A stretch of 11,274 nucleotides of DNA from Caryophanales bacterium UBA6769 (GTDB lineage Bacteria; Bacillota; Bacilli; Bacillales; UBA6769). Below, piece by piece: positions 1 to 6,566 of the stretch (within the stretch, counting starts at the first letter, position 1; every line of letters starts with the position of its first letter). The stretch is from contig DKGN01000062.1 of the NCBI GenBank assembly GCA_002453275.1, forward strand, positions 1 to 11,274. Reading direction: 5' to 3'. The notes beneath the pieces are model-generated. The model was not told where the DNA came from. It did no database searches and saw nothing but the letters and a program-made list of their open reading frames with translations. Both the position numbers and the translations under genes were made by a program.

Positions 1-672
1 TAATTCATCAAAACTTACGATAAAAGCAAAAAACCATGCTGAGACTACACTTGGGATAATATTCGGTAAAATAATTCTAGAAAATGTTGTTAGCCAAGTA
101 GCCCCTAGACTCCTTGCTGCCTGTTCTACACGTATGTCAACAGCCGAAATACCTAGCATCATAATCATGATTACAAACGGTGCTGATAAAATTGCATGCC
201 CGATAATTAAGCCTGGGATTGTCCCGACTAACCCAATTTTCGCAAAAAAGAGATAGAGTCCAACTGCCGTAATAATTTGAGGAATAATCATCGGGGCCAT
301 CATGTTAGCCAAAATTAATTTTTGACCCTTAAAGCGACTTCTTGATAATCCATAGGCTGCAAGCATGCCTAAGATTAAGGACAAAACACTTGAACAAATA
401 GCTACTAAAAATGATGTACGTAAAGCGATAAACCATTTAGGATCTTGGAAAAAAGCTTTATACCATTGAAGAGATAACCCTGATGGTGGAAACTTCAATG
501 TTGCGTCACTTGAAAATGACATCGGAATCACAACAAGAATTGGTACAATAAGAAATGCAAAAACGAGCATGACAAAGAGGGTTAACCCGATATTATAAAA
601 TTTTTTCATTCCTTGTTTTTTTGGTGGATTAGCCGGATTTACATTTAATTTTACGTTCTTCACTGAGCTCAT
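1..672 (-). CDS. PotC-like ABC transporter permease, C-terminus cut by window edge
   Basis: Second membrane subunit of a spermidine/putrescine-type ABC importer. The reading frame is open from the ATG at 672-670 to base 1 with no stop (224 residues seen). PotC-type permeases run to about 260-270 residues, so some 40-50 are missing. A hydrophobic N-terminal segment lies near residues 27-51, with further membrane segments near 86-108, 122-144, 150-174 and 207-224. The EAA loop that docks on the ATPase is clear at about 183-203 (EQAARSLGATW followed by SRIILP). The start codon overlaps the stop of the upstream permease gene in an ATGA arrangement, which suggests translational coupling. An SD, GAGGGGGT at 684-691, lies inside the end of that gene, 11 nt from the ATG. 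The family assignment is firm; the transported substrate is not determined by the sequence. Confidence 0.93.
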   Translation of the reverse strand, partial: MSSVKNVKLNVNPANPPKKQGMKKFYNIGLTLFVMLVFAFLIVPILVVIPMSFSSDATLKFPPSGLSLQWYKAFFQDPKWFIALRTSFLVAICSSVLSLILGMLAAYGLSRSRFKGQKLILANMMAPMIIPQIITAVGLYLFFAKIGLVGTIPGLIIGHAILSAPFVIMIMMLGISAVDIRVEQAARSLGATWLTTFSRIILPNIIPSVVSAWFFAFIVSFDEL

Positions 673-1493
673 GTTGTCTTACTACCCCCTCTTTGGAAAA
701 GAAAATAGAAAAGTAAAGTAACAAAAAGTAAAATGGTAGCAATACCTGCCGCAACTTCCCAGTCTGGGTAATGATTGATTAAGAAATCAAGTAATGTTGC
801 TGTCATCTGCACTTTGCCACCACCAAGAATTGCAGGAGTAACATAGAAACCTAACGTTAAAATAAAAACTAAACTCGCCCCTGAAGCAATCGCAGGCAAG
901 GTTAATGGAAAGTAGACTCGACTAAACACCGTAAATGGCTTAGCCCCTAAAGAGGATGCGGCTAATAACAATCTTTTATCAAACTGAATCATTGAAGCGT
1001 ATAATGGCAAAATCATAAACGGCAGTAGGATGTTAATAGTACCGATGACAACGCCCAACTCATCATACAAAAGCTGAATGGGACTTCCAATTAAGCCGAG
1101 CTTCAACAATGTACTGTTAATCACACCTGCATTACCAAGCATCACAATCCATGCATATGTGCGTACAAGAATACTTACGAAAAAAGGTAAAATAATTATT
1201 GTAACCGCTATTATTTGTTTATTTAAGGAAAGGGTAGTTATCCAGTAAGCTAATGGGTAGCCTAAAAGGATTGCCACTCCTGACGTAATCAACGCTATTT
1301 TAAACGTACCTGCTACAATCTCTAAATAAACAGGGTTGTCAAAGATTTGCGCATAGTGCTCTAATGTGGGCTCAGGAGAAAATAAGCTTAAGCCAAGCAT
1401 ATATAGTAACGGTATATTAAAAAAGATTGTAATGATAATAAATAAAGGTATGGTGAACCCAAAACCTTGTGATATCCTTATTTTTTTTAGCAT
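669..1493 (-). CDS. PotB-like ABC transporter permease
   Basis: First membrane subunit of the polyamine/opine-type importer, 274 residues, a normal length for PotB-like proteins. Hydrophobic segments fall near residues 14-34, 62-82, 95-115, 145-165, 203-222 and 247-267, which fits the six-helix binding-protein-dependent permease fold. The EAA loop is at about 175-200 (LAASSLGAKPFTVFSR, then FPLTLP), where the ATPase subunit would dock. The start is the ATG at 1493, supported by a GTGAGGT SD at 1501-1507. The stop overlaps the start of the next permease by four bases. It lies 69 nt after the binding-protein gene, across a hairpin (1524-1555). It should form a heterodimer in the cytoplasmic membrane with the protein encoded just downstream. 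The substrate cannot be read from this sequence. Confidence 0.94.
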   Translation of the reverse strand: MLKKIRISQGFGFTIPLFIIITIFFNIPLLYMLGLSLFSPEPTLEHYAQIFDNPVYLEIVAGTFKIALITSGVAILLGYPLAYWITTLSLNKQIIAVTIIILPFFVSILVRTYAWIVMLGNAGVINSTLLKLGLIGSPIQLLYDELGVVIGTINILLPFMILPLYASMIQFDKRLLLAASSLGAKPFTVFSRVYFPLTLPAIASGASLVFILTLGFYVTPAILGGGKVQMTATLLDFLINHYPDWEVAAGIATILLFVTLLFYFLFQRGGSKTT

Positions 1494-1523
1494 GTTTCAA
1501 ACCTCACTTTTTAAAAATTTAGC

Positions 1524-1555
1524 AAAGGAATGGAACGTAAACATTCCATTCCTTT
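1524..1555 (-). terminator. Intercistronic 12-bp hairpin between binding protein and permease genes
   Basis: Perfect inverted repeat: AAAGGAATGGAA (1524-1535) and TTCCATTCCTTT (1544-1555) around an 8-nt loop. It starts 7 nt after the binding-protein stop codon. On the minus strand it is followed by GCTAAATTTTT rather than a direct U run, so it is not a textbook full terminator. Placement between a binding-protein gene and its permeases is typical of hairpins that protect the upstream mRNA or partly attenuate read-through, giving more binding protein than membrane subunits. The hairpin is seen; its function is inferred. Confidence 0.65.
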
Positions 1556-1562
1556 TAAAGGT

Positions 1563-2636
1563 TTAACGATTCAATTGAAATTCTTGCCAACGCTTATTAA
1601 CTTCATCGGCATTCTCATTCCACCATTTTGGATCGTCTAGCACATGCTTAGGATAGTTTTCTTCCGATGTAATTAATTGTTCCGTGACATCCTCTGAAAA
1701 TAAAGACTCTAAATCTAAGCTTGGTCCAGGATAAGGAAAGATCTCCATTGCCTTTGCTTGATTTTCAGCTTTTGTCAATTCATGTAAGAATGCCATCGTT
1801 TCCTCAAAATTATCTGCACCTTTCGGAACTGCAAAATATGCCATTTTTAACAATCCTTGATTGTAAGTAAACTCTAAGCCTTGTGGTTCGGCAACAAGTG
1901 TAGCAGGCCACACTGCAGCGTACGCTACTTCTTCTGAAACTAACGCTTGAAGCGGTATGGCTCCTGTATCCCACCAAATTGAAACATCATCCTTAATTTC
2001 TTCAAGTTTATTAAAGGCCCGATCTAAATCAATTGGATAAAGTTCGTCAGATGATACACCATCTGCTAATAATGCTAGCGGAATTACAAATGACGCCCAA
2101 TCAGGCAGCGCACGTTTACCCGGAAAGTTTTTCGTATCCCAAAAATCAGCCCATGTTTCGGGTTTATTATCATTCGTTTCCTGCCAAGCCATCACTGTAT
2201 TAAAATACTGATAACCTACACCATATGGTGATTTTGCTTCATCAAAAATTGGATCAGGGTTAATTAAATCCCAATCTAATTTTTCTACAAGTCCTAAGCC
2301 AACTGCTTGTTCAAGGTTTGAAGCACTCATTTCAATTAAGTTGTACGATGTGTCACCTGCTTTTACGATTGACTGTAATTTTCCTAGACTTGTAGGGCTT
2401 TCTCTTTCCACTTTAATTCCAGTTTTTTCAGTAAAGGCATCAATAAAACCATGCTGTACATAGTCTCCTGATTCCCCACCAGGCTCTAACATTCGTAAAG
2501 TTACTGATGAATCTAAATCGCCAGATTGTCCTTTGTCTTTCTTATCTTTATTGCTTGCACTCTCGTTACCACACGCTGACAACGCAACAATGAAGATAAA
2601 AAACAGTGATAGCATAAAATATTTTTTTCTTTTCAT
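1563..2636 (-). CDS. PotD-like substrate-binding lipoprotein of ABC importer
   Basis: Extracellular solute-binding protein, 357 residues, of the spermidine/putrescine-binding family (COG0687 type). The N-terminus has a lysine-rich n-region (MKRKK), a hydrophobic core and a lipobox LSAC, with Cys22 as the predicted lipidation site, so the mature protein would be anchored to the outer face of the membrane. A hydrophilic linker rich in Ser, Asn, Lys and Asp follows. Family-like stretches include PETWADFWDTKNFPGKR near the middle and a WWDTGA motif followed by a Trp-containing AVWPA segment. The ATG at 2636 has a strong SD (AAGGGGGA at 2645-2652). The gene sits 106 nt after the ATPase gene; I see no terminator or convincing separate promoter in that gap, so co-transcription is likely. 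COG0687 proteins also bind opines and other amines, so polyamine specificity is not proven. Confidence 0.93.
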   Translation of the reverse strand: MKRKKYFMLSLFFIFIVALSACGNESASNKDKKDKGQSGDLDSSVTLRMLEPGGESGDYVQHGFIDAFTEKTGIKVERESPTSLGKLQSIVKAGDTSYNLIEMSASNLEQAVGLGLVEKLDWDLINPDPIFDEAKSPYGVGYQYFNTVMAWQETNDNKPETWADFWDTKNFPGKRALPDWASFVIPLALLADGVSSDELYPIDLDRAFNKLEEIKDDVSIWWDTGAIPLQALVSEEVAYAAVWPATLVAEPQGLEFTYNQGLLKMAYFAVPKGADNFEETMAFLHELTKAENQAKAMEIFPYPGPSLDLESLFSEDVTEQLITSEENYPKHVLDDPKWWNENADEVNKRWQEFQLNR

Positions 2637-2742
2637 AACATGATTCCCCCTTGTAAGTTAGCAAAATTCCGAATCTTGGGTTAATAATTTCTGTTTTCTG
2701 TCTCTTTGTGATTCATAGCCTAGCATAGTACATATTATTGTT

Positions 2743-3801
2743 TTAATTAATGAGAAGCCATTGGTCTGTTTGTTTCCACGTAAATTTGACTTGTTCACCT
2801 ACCTCCCACCTATGTGTGTTCCCAACCTCTATTACAATGACTTTGTCACCTAATTCACTTTCAATATGATAGCGATACTCATTTCCTAAATAGACGGCGG
2901 ATTCGATAATACCTGAATATCCTTCCTTTGAATCTGCAGAGCTAATTGCTAGTTGTTCAGGCCTTACTAGCAAACAACCTTCTTTTCCCACAGAAGAATT
3001 ATACTTGTTGTCTAGATTGATTTTGTTTGACTTATTTACATTCAAGTAAACGCTGTCATTCGAGGATTCTATCATTCCTTCAAAAAAGTTAGCAGTACCT
3101 AGGAAGTCAGCTACAAAACGAGACTTCGGTCTACTGTAAAGTTCTTCTGGCGTTCCAAGTTGTTCAATTGAACCATCATTTAAAATTAACATCCGATCGG
3201 ACATCGTTAATGCTTCTTCCTGATCATGAGTTACCGTAATTGTCGTAATTCCTAACGAACGCTGTAATTCTTTTATCTCTATTTGGACTTCTTGTCGTAA
3301 TTTTCGATCGAGTGCCGCTAGTGGTTCATCCAAAAGTAAAATGGATGGTTCAAACACAAAGGCCCGTGCTAATGCGACTCGCTGTTGTTGACCTCCAGAT
3401 AACTCATTCGGCTTCCTGTCCGCAAACTTGTCCAGCCGCACAAGCTCTAGCACTCTCCGAACTTTGCTTTCAATTTCTTCCTTTGGTACTTTTCTAACTT
3501 TTAATGGAAAAGCAACGTTATGGAATACGGTTAGATGTGGAAATAATGCATAACTTTGAAAAACTAACCCAACATCTCTCTTATGAGGAGGGTAATTTGT
3601 CACATCAGTATTTCCAATTTCCACTTTTCCGCTTGTTGGCGCCTCAAAGCCTGCAATTACCGATAAAATTGTTGTTTTACCCGAGCCACTTGGCCCAAGA
3701 ATTGTCATAAATTCCCCATCTTTTACTTCTAAATCCACATTATCCACTGCAACAACTCGACCAAATTTTTTTGAAATTGCTTGTAATTGAATCACACCCA
3801 T
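2743..3801 (-). CDS. PotA-like ABC transporter ATP-binding protein
   Basis: Cytoplasmic ATPase that powers the importer, 352 residues, the usual length for the PotA/MalK-like class with a C-terminal TOBE-type domain. All nucleotide-binding motifs are present: Walker A GPSGSGKT at 36-43, Q-loop Gln82 in VFQSYALFPH, signature LSGGQ at 134-138, Walker B ILLLDEP with Asp158 and Glu159, D-loop LAALD at 161-165, and switch His192 in TVTHDQEEA. Residues beyond about 235 carry the regulatory domain, including a RPEQLAI stretch typical of the TOBE region. The ATG at 3801 has the SD AAGGAGAT at 3808-3815. It is the first gene of the transporter unit (ATPase, binding protein, permease, permease), behind a candidate promoter at 3857-3890. 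Family call is firm; cargo is unknown. Confidence 0.95.
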   Translation of the reverse strand: MGVIQLQAISKKFGRVVAVDNVDLEVKDGEFMTILGPSGSGKTTILSVIAGFEAPTSGKVEIGNTDVTNYPPHKRDVGLVFQSYALFPHLTVFHNVAFPLKVRKVPKEEIESKVRRVLELVRLDKFADRKPNELSGGQQQRVALARAFVFEPSILLLDEPLAALDRKLRQEVQIEIKELQRSLGITTITVTHDQEEALTMSDRMLILNDGSIEQLGTPEELYSRPKSRFVADFLGTANFFEGMIESSNDSVYLNVNKSNKINLDNKYNSSVGKEGCLLVRPEQLAISSADSKEGYSGIIESAVYLGNEYRYHIESELGDKVIVIEVGNTHRWEVGEQVKFTWKQTDQWLLIN

Positions 3802-3838
3802 GAACCCATCTCCTTGATTTTAACGAGATAATTAGTCG

Positions 3839-3854
3839 TATTAAACACTTAATA
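3839..3854. promoter_or_regulatory. AT-rich dyad in the ATPase-gene leader, operator candidate
   Basis: Perfect inverted repeat TATTAA, 4 nt, TTAATA, lying just downstream of the candidate -10 box at 3857-3862, where a repressor site near the transcription start would fall. A comparable dyad lies in the leader of the first dehydrogenase gene (6473-6490), and both share AAGTG on the minus strand. Such short AT-rich palindromes also occur by chance. Confidence 0.3.
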
Positions 3855-3856
3855 GA

Positions 3857-3890
3857 ATGATAAAATTAAAACATTACTGCATTCTAACAA
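3857..3890 (-). promoter_or_regulatory. Candidate regulated promoter of the ABC transporter operon
   Basis: On the minus strand this 34-nt module begins TTGTTAGAATGCAGT (3876-3890) and ends in a -10-like TATCAT (3857-3862), 55 nt before the ATPase start codon. The same layout, with 10 identical leading bases, CAGT and an aligned TATAAT, occurs before the first dehydrogenase gene at 6487-6520. The 22-nt distance between TTGTTA and the -10 box is too long for a normal sigma-A promoter, and no good -35 lies at 17-18 nt. The conserved block may therefore be an activator site rather than a -35 element. The role is inferred from the two-copy match. Confidence 0.5.
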
Positions 3891-3911
3891 CTTCATATTC
3901 CAACTATTGTT

Positions 3912-5123
3912 TTATTTAATCGACCTGCCGGCCTTGATTGTTTCAACTGATCCGTCAGCAAGTACTTTTTCAATTATGATCCCTGTACTATTCACACTTT
4001 TATTCAATTGTTTACGATTCCCTAACGCTCGTAATACGATGGTCGGATCAAGAACTTCTGGAGCGATCACTCCATGTTCGCTTACTTGTCCAGTCGCGAT
4101 TAACTCTGCGCCAAATGCTGCTGGAACGCCTGTCGATTCTCCGGTCGATTCATTGCTAACGGTTGTATACACGTATGAAACGGTTTCGCCGTCTTTCTTT
4201 CCTTTTACAATGACTTTTAGACCTCCAAATCCAAATGGATTATCTATTTCTAATAAGTCTGGGTTAGCTTGTAAGTACTTAACGATAAAATCTCGGGGGG
4301 AAACTTTCGTTTGATTATCGATAGTCATTCGTTCTTCTGAACCGAAGCCTAATTGGATTAAGTTTTTAAATGTCTCGATCACTTTTGGAGGTAAAAGAGC
4401 ACCCTTGTTTGTTACCTTTTGAACATTAGGAAAAAAATGAGGAATCGTAATTGGCTCTGGATGGCCAATATCGTAAACTGTAACGTCACCTAATGGCTTC
4501 GGAAATTTTACTGTTAACGAGTCACTATCCGAGAATGGCGTGATCATCGTTCGTTGCCCATGAGCAAATCCAGGTACTTGACCTGACCCTCCATGAAACA
4601 CATGATATAAAACAGCTGTCCCTGTTTCTGCTGCACCCATCACCCAAATCGTATCGATTTCTTCTGTAACATCAAGCTCATCCATCCCCATTCTGGCAAA
4701 AACATTCGTAATTCCTGGTGATGTACCCATCCCTGTTAAGACAGTAATTCCAGCCTGCTTCGCATCATGATCCATCGCTAAAATCGCTTCAGCGGCATCA
4801 TAATCATCACAAATATCTACATAATGAGTATTCGTTTTAATTGCAGCTCGAATGACGATCGGTCCAAATTTATAAAATGGACCGATAAAGTTTAAGACAA
4901 CAGTCGCATCTTCCAACAATTGAGTTAAAGCAGCTTCGTTTGATACGTCAATTTGTGCAACGGATACATTATGATTACCAATTTCGCTAACTAGTTGTTT
5001 CGCTGCCTCCTCGTTTGCATCTGCGATTACAATATCATCAAATGCTCCATTAAGAGCTAAATCTTTGACAGCAACAGACCCCATACCACCTGCGCCACCT
5101 AAAACGACCACTTTTTTTACCAT
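3912..5123 (-). CDS. Saccharopine dehydrogenase-like (Lys9/COG1748 type) oxidoreductase, second paralogue
   Basis: Cytoplasmic NAD(P)-dependent dehydrogenase of the saccharopine dehydrogenase family, 403 residues. The N-terminal Rossmann domain has an intact dinucleotide motif, GGAGGMG at 9-15. Asp35 at the end of the second strand (IVIADAN) usually favours NAD over NADP. Conserved family patches shared with its neighbour are LNFIGPFYKFG (77-87), YVDICDDYD (101-109), GMGTSPGITNV (131-141), GHPEPITIP (220-228) and PNVQKVTN (232-239). The C-terminal part includes TGVPAAFGAEL and GVIAPEVLDP. The ATG at 5123 has a strong SD (GAGGGGGA, 5130-5137). It follows its paralogue by 126 nt with no terminator visible, so both are probably co-transcribed. 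No lysine-biosynthesis gene is nearby; with the adjacent Pot-like importer, oxidation of an opine-like or polyamine-derived secondary amine is a reasonable guess, not a demonstrated role. Confidence 0.88.
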   Translation of the reverse strand: MVKKVVVLGGAGGMGSVAVKDLALNGAFDDIVIADANEEAAKQLVSEIGNHNVSVAQIDVSNEAALTQLLEDATVVLNFIGPFYKFGPIVIRAAIKTNTHYVDICDDYDAAEAILAMDHDAKQAGITVLTGMGTSPGITNVFARMGMDELDVTEEIDTIWVMGAAETGTAVLYHVFHGGSGQVPGFAHGQRTMITPFSDSDSLTVKFPKPLGDVTVYDIGHPEPITIPHFFPNVQKVTNKGALLPPKVIETFKNLIQLGFGSEERMTIDNQTKVSPRDFIVKYLQANPDLLEIDNPFGFGGLKVIVKGKKDGETVSYVYTTVSNESTGESTGVPAAFGAELIATGQVSEHGVIAPEVLDPTIVLRALGNRKQLNKSVNSTGIIIEKVLADGSVETIKAGRSIK

Positions 5124-5145
5124 GTAAACTCCCCCTCATTTCTTT

Positions 5146-5161
5146 TGCATTTTTACATGCA
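5146..5161. repeat. Short dyad upstream of second dehydrogenase gene
   Basis: Inverted repeat TGCAT, 6 nt, ATGCA, inside the 126-nt gap between the two dehydrogenase genes and 9 nt upstream of the SD. It could be a small operator or a weak hairpin over the translation start region, but a 5-bp dyad is weak evidence. The rest of the gap (5162-5249) shows no clear promoter or terminator to me. Confidence 0.2.
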
Positions 5162-5249
5162 GGTAACGTAAACTGCCTTCCAGAATATTATTAAAACACC
5201 GATCACAAGATTGTAAGCCCTGTCTTTTTTCGGTTTTTAATTTTGTAGC

Positions 5250-6455
5250 TTACTCAAGCAAATTTGAATCAAACAATGAGCTTGTTTTTATTTCAGTGCC
5301 AATTTTCTCAATGACTTCGTAATCATCATCTACACTGAACATTCCAGCTTCTCGTAAATCCATAAGTAATTTCTTCGGATCGAGACATTCAGGCGGGAAT
5401 ACACCTTTTTGATTAATCTGACCTTTTAAAATGTGCAAAGCCGCAACCCCTGTTGGCACTGACGTACTGTTCGCCATCGTATCATATGCTGATTTTGTAA
5501 ATGTATAGGAAGCAGGATTTCCTCCACTTGTTCCGATTACTTCAACTCGAGAGGCTCCAACTGATTTACGTGTAGTACTTGATTTACTCTCAATGTTTGA
5601 TTGTTTGTCGCTAATCATAGCAAGCAAAAACTCTAAAGGTGCTACCTTTTCACCTCTAAATGAAATTGGCTCTTCACTTGCTAAGCCGAAATCAACGAGA
5701 GTTTTAAACATTAGGTTTTGATATTGTGGGAGCATCGCTCCAAAGTTGGTCACTGTTTGAACGTTCGGGATAAATTGTGGCAGTGTAACGGGCTCTGGAT
5801 GTCCAATATGGTACAATCTAACCTTTCCAACAGGTCCTCCGAAATCTACTTCACGTGAAGTTTCAAGCTGAAGCGGGTTAATCTCGATAAAATTGCCATT
5901 AGAGAAGGTTGGAATTTTCCCTTCTATACAATGAAAATAATGAATTAAAGCTCCAAATCCACCCGGATCTGCGTCACCAACAACCCAATACGTATTGATC
6001 TCTTCGACTTCGTCAATCCGATCCGCACCTAGACGGGCTAATACATTTGTAATACCTGGTGATGCCCCCATACCAATGAGAGCTGTAACTTCCTTTTTCT
6101 CTGCCTTTTCTGATAATTTTAACGCTTCTATCGTCGTGTCATAATCGTCACAAATATCAATATAATCAATCCCTGCTTCAATAACAGTTTCAAGTGCTTG
6201 TGTGCCGAATTGGTAATAGGGACCAATAAAGTTCATGACGAGTTTTGCTCCCTTGATTTTTTCAGTTAAATCTTGCTTATTTTTAACGTCGACAACCTCG
6301 GCAGTTGCTTTTGAGCCTAGCTGTGAAGCAATGCTCTGTACCCTATCTGAATTTATATCCGCTAATACTATTTCCTTTACCTCGTCTTGCTTAATTAAAT
6401 ATTGTGCAGCTGGCTGCGCCATGTGAGCTGCTCCCCCTAAAATTACAATTTTCAC
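5250..6455 (-). CDS. Saccharopine dehydrogenase-like (Lys9/COG1748 type) oxidoreductase, first paralogue
   Basis: Paralogue of the following gene, 401 residues, with the same domain layout: Rossmann domain, then a mixed catalytic/dimerisation domain. Shared patches are MNFIGPYYQFG (74-84), YIDICDDYD (98-106), GMGASPGITNV (128-138), GHPEPVTLP (218-226) and GVFPPECLDP (351-360). By eye the two are about 40% identical over the conserved N-terminal half. The dinucleotide motif is degenerate: GGAAHMA (7-13) instead of GGAGGMG, so two usual glycines are replaced. Asp33 at the end of strand two remains and suggests NAD preference. Translation starts at a GTG (6455), fixed by the SD AAGGGGGAA (6462-6470) six nt upstream; the ATG at 6462 is out of frame. 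It is the first gene after a strong terminator and a candidate promoter (6487-6520), so it opens its own transcription unit. Substrate unknown; an opine- or amine-type substrate is inferred from context. Confidence 0.87.
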   Translation of the reverse strand: MKIVILGGAAHMAQPAAQYLIKQDEVKEIVLADINSDRVQSIASQLGSKATAEVVDVKNKQDLTEKIKGAKLVMNFIGPYYQFGTQALETVIEAGIDYIDICDDYDTTIEALKLSEKAEKKEVTALIGMGASPGITNVLARLGADRIDEVEEINTYWVVGDADPGGFGALIHYFHCIEGKIPTFSNGNFIEINPLQLETSREVDFGGPVGKVRLYHIGHPEPVTLPQFIPNVQTVTNFGAMLPQYQNLMFKTLVDFGLASEEPISFRGEKVAPLEFLLAMISDKQSNIESKSSTTRKSVGASRVEVIGTSGGNPASYTFTKSAYDTMANSTSVPTGVAALHILKGQINQKGVFPPECLDPKKLLMDLREAGMFSVDDDYEVIEKIGTEIKTSSLFDSNLLE

Positions 6456-6472
6456 AATACATTCCCCCTTCT

Positions 6473-6490
6473 TAATAATTGCACTTATTA
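6473..6490. promoter_or_regulatory. AT-rich dyad overlapping the -10 of the first dehydrogenase gene
   Basis: Perfect inverted repeat TAATAA, 6 nt, TTATTA, lying between the SD and the candidate -10 and overlapping the latter (6487-6492). Its centre reads AAGTG on the minus strand, as does the dyad before the transporter ATPase gene. Position is right for a repressor site; evidence is only the symmetry and the parallel with the other promoter. Confidence 0.3.
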
Positions 6491-6520
6491 TAATTTAAAT
6501 ATATAACTGGATTCTAACAA
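6487..6520 (-). promoter_or_regulatory. Candidate regulated promoter of the dehydrogenase pair
   Basis: Minus strand begins TTGTTAGAATCCAGT (6506-6520) and ends in a perfect -10 hexamer TATAAT (6487-6492), 31 nt before the GTG start. It starts immediately after the thiolase terminator, so an own promoter is needed here. No good -35 hexamer lies 17-18 nt upstream of TATAAT. The TTGTTAGAAT-N-CAGT block recurs at identical distance before the ABC transporter genes, which suggests a shared activator or other regulator. Confidence 0.58.
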
Positions 6521-6522
6521 AC

Positions 6523-6554
6523 AAAAAAACTTGGAGAGAATCTCTCCAAGTTTT
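6523..6554 (-). terminator. Intrinsic terminator after the thiolase gene
   Basis: Perfect 13-bp stem: 6526-6538 pairs with 6542-6554 around a 3-nt loop, with a GC-containing core CTTGGAGAG/CTCTCCAAG. On the minus strand it is followed by seven T (6523-6529, partly inside the stem) and lies 12 nt after the thiolase stop. The plus strand also has a T-rich tail, so it could work in both directions, though no plus-strand gene feeds it. It marks the end of the beta-oxidation transcript. Confidence 0.93.
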
Positions 6555-6566
6555 AATTTTATTAAG

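Noticed and set aside
2637..2742. Separate promoter for the binding-protein gene
   Set aside because: No paired -35/-10 elements of acceptable quality were found in this 106-nt gap. Only the SD is clear.
3857..3890. TnrA/GlnR-type site (TGTNA-N7-TNACA) inside the shared promoter block
   Set aside because: TGTTA is present, but the second half-site does not match at the right spacing in either copy.
3907..4314. 135-codon plus-strand frame opposite the second dehydrogenase gene
   Set aside because: It is the antisense shadow of a clear coding gene, with no SD and no family resemblance. The same holds for the other plus-strand frames at 1366-1566, 3312-3710, 6235-6426, 6883-7498, 8727-9528 and 10063-10587.
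6456..6522. Lysine riboswitch or other large leader before the saccharopine dehydrogenase-like genes
   Set aside because: Only 67 nt separate the terminator's T run from the start codon, too short for a lysine riboswitch, and no such fold is visible.
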